A stretch of 11,440 bases of DNA, from positions 1 through 11,440 of the forward strand of contig CAZUAH010000447.1 of assembly GCA_964617665.1 (NCBI GenBank). The letters run 5' to 3'. This DNA is from JADHUC01 sp964617665 (lineage in GTDB: Bacteria > Planctomycetota > Planctomycetia > Pirellulales > Pirellulaceae). A program made the translations under genes and the position numbers. Each line of letters opens with the position of its first letter. Position 1 is the stretch's first letter. A model generated the notes under the pieces. The model did no database searches, was not told the origin of the DNA, and saw nothing but the letters and a program-made list of their open reading frames with translations. Below, in pieces: positions 7,700-11,440 of this stretch.

Positions 7700-9253
7700 A
7701 TGACTTCCCACATCCATCGTTGGACACTCGCAACGGTGCTTATAGTGTGGTGGTGTCAGACTGCGCGGGCCGAGGTGCGTGTCGAAAAGCGCATCGAACC
7801 TGGCAAACCATTTCTGCTGTCCGACGGGACGACCTACGACGTGGGTGAGCGTTTTCTGGTGAACGATCAACACCAAATCCCAGACGACATGGTCGTCCAA
7901 GGCGACACCGTCGTCCTGAAGGCCGTCGGCGACGGCCTCGATCAGGGCACGCAAATGCGTTGGCGGATCGTGCAGGGCTGGGGCGAACCGAAACTGACGG
8001 TCGATGCCGGCGCCCCTCAAATCGCTCGTTTCGTGGCTGACGGCTACGGCAGGAACGAGATCGCGTTTGAAACCGTGATCGACGGGCGTCGGATGACGCA
8101 GAAAACGCAGGTTTTCGTCGAATTCTCGACCGACAACATGCTGGTCTCGAAGGAAGAGATTCCGCTTCCACCGGAGGTTGGCCAAAACCCGTTCGTCAAA
8201 CCGGTGGAGCAGCAACTGACCGATCATCGCGAGCAGGTCACGGCACGAAATCCGAAGACCGGTCGGCTCGTCACGATGTGGCAAGTCAAATTCGGCGGAG
8301 GCGACGCTTGTCCGATGGGCGTGGGGGTGATGGCCAGCGACGATCACGGCATCACATGGGAGAACAAACGGTACCTCTACCTGCACGCTGGCGACAACAG
8401 CGGATGGGGCAGTCTCTGTTGGAACCCGGACGGCAACGACGGCCTGGGCGAGTTCTTGCTGTGGGCCTGTTCGCACGTGCGCAGCGTCGACAACCGCATC
8501 ATGCAGTTTCGATCGCGCGACAACGGCGAGACGTGGCAGCATGCAGGCGATTATCAGAAGGCTTTGGCCGAGGAGTTTGGCGTGCCGAATAGTCTCTTGA
8601 CATACTTCGGCGTCAATCGGACGATTCGCACTTCCAGCGGCGTTTTGGTGGCGCCTATGGTCTGCCAAGGGTTCTCCCACACGATCCGCAGCGATGACAA
8701 CGGCCAGGTTTGGCGCGCCGGCAACCTGGACAACAGCTTCCCTCAGGGGAACGAGGACGCGCTGGTCGAAACGGTCGACGGCGGCCGATTGATTCTGATG
8801 GCCCGGCCGCGTGACGCGGGCCACAACCGCCGCTTCGAGAGCACCGACGGCGGCAAGACCTGGATCGTCAAACAGGACACTACGCTGCCGACCGCCGTGG
8901 TGAACTTCGGCCTGGACAAGATCGTCGAACCCGGCACACCCGGACACGGCCGCGTCGTCTACTCAGCCGCCGCTACACGCGTTGGTCCACACAAAGGCCG
9001 CCAACGCTTCGTCGTCGCCATCAACCGCGATCCGATCCGGGTCGCTCGCGACCAGTGGGATGTCCGGCTACTGTGGGACGCCTCGTGCAACTACTCCGAC
9101 ATCCTCTACGTGCCCGACGACAAGAGCCTATTGGTGACCGTAGAAACCATACATCCGGGCAAAACCAGCTACAGTTACGCCGCCATCCGCTACTTCAAAA
9201 TGTCGCTGCGGTACTGGCACACATTACCCGTATACGCGGACACGACACGCTGA
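7700..9253 (+). CDS. Exported sialidase-like (BNR/Asp-box) protein
   Basis: 517 residues. The ATG at 7700 has AAGGTGG just upstream; an in-frame ATG at 7658 would put 14 residues before the signal peptide. Residues 1-24 form a signal peptide (core LATVLIVWW, cleavage after TARA). About 25-150 is an extra beta-rich N-terminal region. The remainder carries four Asp-box motifs (S-x-D-x-G-x-T-W type): SDDHGITW about 213-220, SRDNGETW 272-279, SDDNGQVW 331-338 and STDGGKTW about 381-388. Between the last two, NEDALVETVDGGRLILMARP resembles the sialidase segment with the catalytic-site Glu and an Arg of the triad. It may be an exo-sialidase or another six-bladed propeller glycosidase or lyase; a classical FRIP motif was not identified, so exact activity is open. 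Diverges from the deacylase operon. Confidence 0.85.
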   Translation: MTSHIHRWTLATVLIVWWCQTARAEVRVEKRIEPGKPFLLSDGTTYDVGERFLVNDQHQIPDDMVVQGDTVVLKAVGDGLDQGTQMRWRIVQGWGEPKLTVDAGAPQIARFVADGYGRNEIAFETVIDGRRMTQKTQVFVEFSTDNMLVSKEEIPLPPEVGQNPFVKPVEQQLTDHREQVTARNPKTGRLVTMWQVKFGGGDACPMGVGVMASDDHGITWENKRYLYLHAGDNSGWGSLCWNPDGNDGLGEFLLWACSHVRSVDNRIMQFRSRDNGETWQHAGDYQKALAEEFGVPNSLLTYFGVNRTIRTSSGVLVAPMVCQGFSHTIRSDDNGQVWRAGNLDNSFPQGNEDALVETVDGGRLILMARPRDAGHNRRFESTDGGKTWIVKQDTTLPTAVVNFGLDKIVEPGTPGHGRVVYSAAATRVGPHKGRQRFVVAINRDPIRVARDQWDVRLLWDASCNYSDILYVPDDKSLLVTVETIHPGKTSYSYAAIRYFKMSLRYWHTLPVYADTTR

Positions 9254-9413
9254 TGGTTGTCGGTCGAGATCGAGAGCACCTCGTAGAACATGCATTCATT
9301 ACGGCCAGGGTATTCGTGCCGCTCTCAAGACGGAATCTCGGCGTGGAAGGTGGCGCTCACCATAGAATCCCGATCGCGTGTTCGGCCGAGCTGTAGTACA
9401 CTGTCCCTCAGCC

Positions 9414-9430
9414 TCAACATCAGATGTTGA
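9414..9430. promoter_or_regulatory. Operator-like dyad upstream of the PLP-enzyme gene
   Basis: TCAACAT (9414-9420) and ATGTTGA (9424-9430) form a perfect 7-bp dyad around a 3-nt centre, about 85 nt before the start codon. The size and symmetry suit a dimeric repressor or activator such as a GntR- or LacI-type protein, but no regulator gene lies in the window and chance is possible. Confidence 0.35.
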
Positions 9431-9472
9431 ATCCCTAGAGCCTCGAATGCATGATCAACAACGCCGGCAAGT

Positions 9473-9500
9473 TGACCGGTTTCCCGGTCACCCCGGTGAC
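9473..9500 (+). promoter_or_regulatory. Two overlapping, mutually exclusive leader hairpins
   Basis: TGACCGG (9473-9479) pairs with CCGGTCA (9484-9490) over a TTTC loop. The second arm's GTCAC (9487-9491) can instead pair with GTGAC (9496-9500). The two stems share bases, so only one can form. They end just before the AAAGGA Shine-Dalgarno (9503-9508), placing them where they could affect translation of the PLP enzyme. Confidence 0.35.
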
Positions 9501-9514
9501 AGAAAGGAACGAGG

Positions 9515-10627
9515 ATGCCGACAACCGACAGTGAAACCGCAAAGGAAAGGTGGATCGGTACGCCGATCGAGGATTTGGACACACCATCATTGCTGTTGGA
9601 CCGAGTGGCGTCCGATCGCAATATTCGCAAGATGGCGGATTTCTTCCACGGCCGCAAATCGCAACTCCGTCCCCACTTCAAAAACCACAAGTGTGCAACG
9701 CTGGCCCAGCGACAACTCGATGCCGGTTCCGCTGCGGGGATAACATGCGCAAAACTGGGCGAGGCGGAGGTTCTGGCCGAACACGGCGTCGGCGACATCC
9801 TGATCGCCAACCAGGTTGTGGGACGCCACAAGATGGACCGGTTGGTCGAAGTTGCCCGGCGGACCGACCTGAAGGTCGCTGTGGACGAGATTGGCCAGGC
9901 CGAGGCCATCTCCCAGGCCGCTTCGGCGGGGGGCGTGACCGTGGGGATCCTGGTGGAAGTGGACATCGGCATGGGACGTTGCGGCGTGCCGCCCGGAGAA
10001 CCTGCCCTGGAATTGGCGCGGGCAATTGTGCCGTTGCCGGGCTTGCGGTTCGACGGAATCCAGTCGTACGAAGGCCACACGGTCTACGTGAACGATTTGG
10101 CTGAACGTACCAACAGGGTCCGAGAGTCGTTTGAGATGGCTCTCGAGACCCGCCGACTCTTGGAGCAGAACGGCATCCAAGTGAAAGTGATTAGTGGCGG
10201 CTCTTCCTCGACCTACCAGATCACTGGCACCATTGACGGCGTGGACGAAATTCAGGCCGGCAGCTACCCCACTCTGGATTGGCGATATGCGCAGATGCTA
10301 CCGGAGTTCGATGTGGCTCTTTCCATCGTAGCGCGAGTGATCAGCAAGCGCCCTGGAGCGGCTGTGCTGGACGTGGGTATGAAGGGCGCCGGTTGCGATT
10401 TCGGCCCGCCACAGATCAAGGGTTTTCCCGAAGCGGAAATCCCCAGCTTCTCTTCCGAGGAGCACGGCATCGTACACAACACACCGGACTGGAAGGTCGG
10501 CGATGCGGTGGAACTGCTCCCAAGCCACGCTTGCACCACCTGCAATCTATATCGCGAGATGTACGTTCACGAAGAGGGGCGTGTGGTGGACATCTGGCCG
10601 ATCGAAGCCTCGGGGAGGCTGACGTGA
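9515..10627 (+). CDS. D-threonine aldolase / D-serine dehydratase family PLP enzyme
   Basis: 370 residues, a normal length for the family; no signal peptide, so cytoplasmic. Opening LDTPSLLLDR (about 21-30) and RPHFKNHK (52-59) are diagnostic for fold-type III alanine-racemase-like D-threonine aldolases and DSD1-type D-serine dehydratases; Lys56 should bind PLP as a Schiff base. GGSSSTY (228-234) is a likely phosphate-binding loop. Near the C-terminus PSHACTTCN gives H338-x-C340 as the metal pair. D-threonine aldolases of the Arthrobacter type use His-x-Asp here, whereas eukaryotic D-serine dehydratases use His-x-Cys, so a dehydratase (D-serine to pyruvate and ammonia) fits slightly better, but this is inference. 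AAAGGA lies 6 nt before the ATG. It pairs in theme with the D-aminoacylase on the other strand. Confidence 0.9.
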   Translation: MPTTDSETAKERWIGTPIEDLDTPSLLLDRVASDRNIRKMADFFHGRKSQLRPHFKNHKCATLAQRQLDAGSAAGITCAKLGEAEVLAEHGVGDILIANQVVGRHKMDRLVEVARRTDLKVAVDEIGQAEAISQAASAGGVTVGILVEVDIGMGRCGVPPGEPALELARAIVPLPGLRFDGIQSYEGHTVYVNDLAERTNRVRESFEMALETRRLLEQNGIQVKVISGGSSSTYQITGTIDGVDEIQAGSYPTLDWRYAQMLPEFDVALSIVARVISKRPGAAVLDVGMKGAGCDFGPPQIKGFPEAEIPSFSSEEHGIVHNTPDWKVGDAVELLPSHACTTCNLYREMYVHEEGRVVDIWPIEASGRLT

Positions 10628-10746
10628 TGAAGCCCGATGCAAGTCTCGGCAGAACCGACGCATCGTGGCGTGTCGAACCAGAGCCTTTCCTTCCAACGAC
10701 ACCGTCAAATTGCTGGCCAGTGCACTGCATGGGAGTTTCACAATGA
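10627..10746 (+). CDS. Possible small or truncated ORF coupled to the PLP-enzyme gene
   Basis: 39 codons beginning MKPDASLGRT. The start shares an A with the stop of the preceding gene (TGATG) and has GGGGAGG (10612-10618) 8 nt upstream, a good arrangement for coupled translation. The product resembles nothing I recognise and has no hydrophobic segment. It ends just where the decayed transposase begins (3' ends overlap by 9 nt), so it may be the head of a longer cistron cut off by that element, or simply chance. Confidence 0.25.
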   Translation: MKPDASLGRTDASWRVEPEPFLPTTPSNCWPVHCMGVSQ

Positions 10747-10963
10747 CGTCGGCCCTGAAAGCTCTCGGCAATCGAGAAGATCATTCGTGTCTACGGCTTC
10801 ATCAACCGTGATCCCCAGCAACTGGCGACAACTGGCAAGGTAGACGCCTCGTTTCGTGGGGTGGTAGCCTCCGTAGGCACGCGATCGCGTATAGCCTTTG
10901 GGAAGAATGTGCATCGTCCAGCGGCGTAAGAACTCGGTGCCTTTCAAGGGGAAGGGACTGTCC

Positions 10964-11203
10964 CCATGCGGCTTGCCCGGATGGAACTCAAGATTCCCAG
11001 CCAACCCAGACTTGACACTGACGCGAGTGACCCCATCCGGCTCGTCCGGATGGTGAATCAGATTGCGAGGCTTGCACGCGCATTTCCGCACCGACGACGA
11101 ATCTTCTTCACCCACGTGACGAGCACGTGGGGGCCGCAGAGAGGTCGATGCCTTGTTTCGGTTAGCCGAAAACCTGTCGCTGCCATCCGGACAAGCCGGA
11201 TGG
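10964..11203. repeat. Cluster of four 21-bp hairpin repeats (8-bp arms, 5-nt loop)
   Basis: Four units of exactly the same geometry at 10964-10984, 11033-11053, 11111-11131 and 11183-11203. Units 2 and 4 have identical arms CCATCCGG and CCGGATGG; unit 1 differs by one base (CCATGCGG); unit 3 uses different arms, CCCACGTG and CACGTGGG. Loops on the plus strand are CTTGC, CTCGT, ACGAG and ACAAG: variants of CTYGY in units 1-2 and its reverse complement in units 3-4, so units have a direction. Start-to-start spacings of 69, 78 and 72 nt are all multiples of three. All four lie in the same frame of the transposase remnant, encoding HPGKPHG, HPDEPDG, PRARHVG and HPACPDG in turn. Confidence 0.85.
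11156..11171. repeat. Small additional hairpin within the repeat cluster
   Basis: TTTCGG (11156-11161) and CCGAAA (11166-11171) pair over a TTAG loop between hairpin units 3 and 4. It does not share their geometry or loop and may be incidental. Confidence 0.4.
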
Positions 11204-11440
11204 GGAGCGGGACCGCGCCTTTCATCTCGTGCCCTTCGACGCGAGGAAGGTCGAGGAAGTTATTTCGTGAGCGTCGCCGTACGGCAGAGTAAAACACGTG
11301 AAAGGACGCTCTTTGCCTGGCTCGCCAGACGCACGCGTCTCAGCAGGCTCGGCGTATATCGCCGCAGGATGTCGATGACCCGTGGAGCCGGAGGCGAGTC
11401 TACTTGCGGCGACGCTTTCGTGGCTTTCGCCCCGATGTCC

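Larger units (their letters stand above)
9254..9514. other. Intergenic gap between sialidase-like and PLP-enzyme genes
   Basis: 261 nt with no supportable gene. The length and the dyads at 9414-9430 and 9473-9500 suggest that the PLP-enzyme gene has its own promoter and leader rather than being a simple downstream cistron. No T-tract terminator was seen after the sialidase-like stop. Confidence 0.5.
10738..11440 (-). pseudogene. Decayed IS91-family (Y2) transposase, runs off the right edge
   Basis: One reading frame runs from the window edge (first full codon 11439) to the TGA at 10738-10740, 234 codons with a single internal TAA at 11260-11262. The upstream part contains RVIDILRRYTPSLL followed by LLCRTATL, like the N-terminal zinc-binding domain of IS91 transposases (typically DIFRRHGPAY... 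then CRTAALGG). The downstream part contains PLKGTEFLRRWTMHILPKGYTR and YHPTKRGVYLASCRQLLG, a clear match to the C-terminal part of the Y2_Tnp domain. The zinc Cys residues after CRTA, the HxH metal site and the catalytic tyrosines are absent: the middle is only about 90 codons of unrelated, hairpin-bearing sequence where an intact element would have roughly twice that or more. It cannot encode an active transposase. Left boundary near 10740; no terminal repeats identified. Confidence 0.75.

Noticed and set aside
7481..8947. Long minus-strand open frame (488 codons) opposite the sialidase-like gene
   Set aside because: Its codons mirror the third-position-rich coding of the plus-strand gene, the translation has no recognisable motif, and the plus-strand product has a signal peptide and four Asp-boxes.
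10718..10727. 10-bp palindrome CAGTGCACTG near the edge of the transposase remnant
   Set aside because: A single short palindrome with no partner; expected by chance at this sequence length.
10954..10964. GGGACTGTCCC odd palindrome just before hairpin unit 1
   Set aside because: Different geometry from the 21-bp units and within coding-derived sequence; not strong enough to claim as a separate element.
10964..11203. CRISPR array, because of regularly spaced palindromic units
   Set aside because: Only four units, one with different arms, in mixed orientation, with 48-57 nt between them and no cas gene; they also lie in a transposase frame.

Overview
The window looks like accessory metabolism from a member of the Planctomycetota, or a close PVC relative. 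This is inferred from three things: the gene content (Tat-exported UROD-like protein, exported FAD oxidoreductase with a golvesin/xanthan-lyase-type tail, BNR sialidase-like protein, and a D-aminoacylase with a PanF-type symporter), the GC-rich coding, and the abundance of dyad repeats between and inside genes. No ribosomal RNA, tRNA or housekeeping marker is present to fix the taxonomy.

Left two thirds (91-7484): five minus-strand genes, read right to left. They are an N-acyl-D-amino-acid deacylase-like amidohydrolase, a two-helix YhdT/DUF997-like membrane protein, a PanF-like sodium:solute symporter overlapping it by 8 nt, a Tat-signal UROD/MtaA-like protein, and an exported FAD-dependent oxidoreductase. 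The first three are tightly packed and almost certainly co-transcribed. A large inverted repeat separates the symporter from the UROD-like gene, so whether the last two belong to the same transcript is uncertain.

Right third (7700-10746): two plus-strand genes diverge from that cluster. One is an exported four-Asp-box sialidase-like protein. The other, after a 261-nt gap, is a fold-type III PLP enzyme of the D-threonine aldolase/D-serine dehydratase family. A possible coupled small ORF follows. The divergent intergenic region carries a second copy of the same inverted repeat.

Right edge (10738-11440): a decayed IS91-family transposase on the minus strand. It is one reading frame with a single TAA. 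It keeps an N-terminal zinc-domain-like segment and the C-terminal end of the Y2 transposase domain, but the catalytic middle is missing. In its place lie four 21-bp hairpins of identical architecture (8-bp arms, 5-nt loop), spaced 69, 78 and 72 nt apart.

Working together (inference): deacylase, symporter pair and PLP enzyme suggest import and breakdown of N-acylated and free D-amino acids, beside exported enzymes acting on glycans or other polymers. The two repeat families are the least explained structures here.
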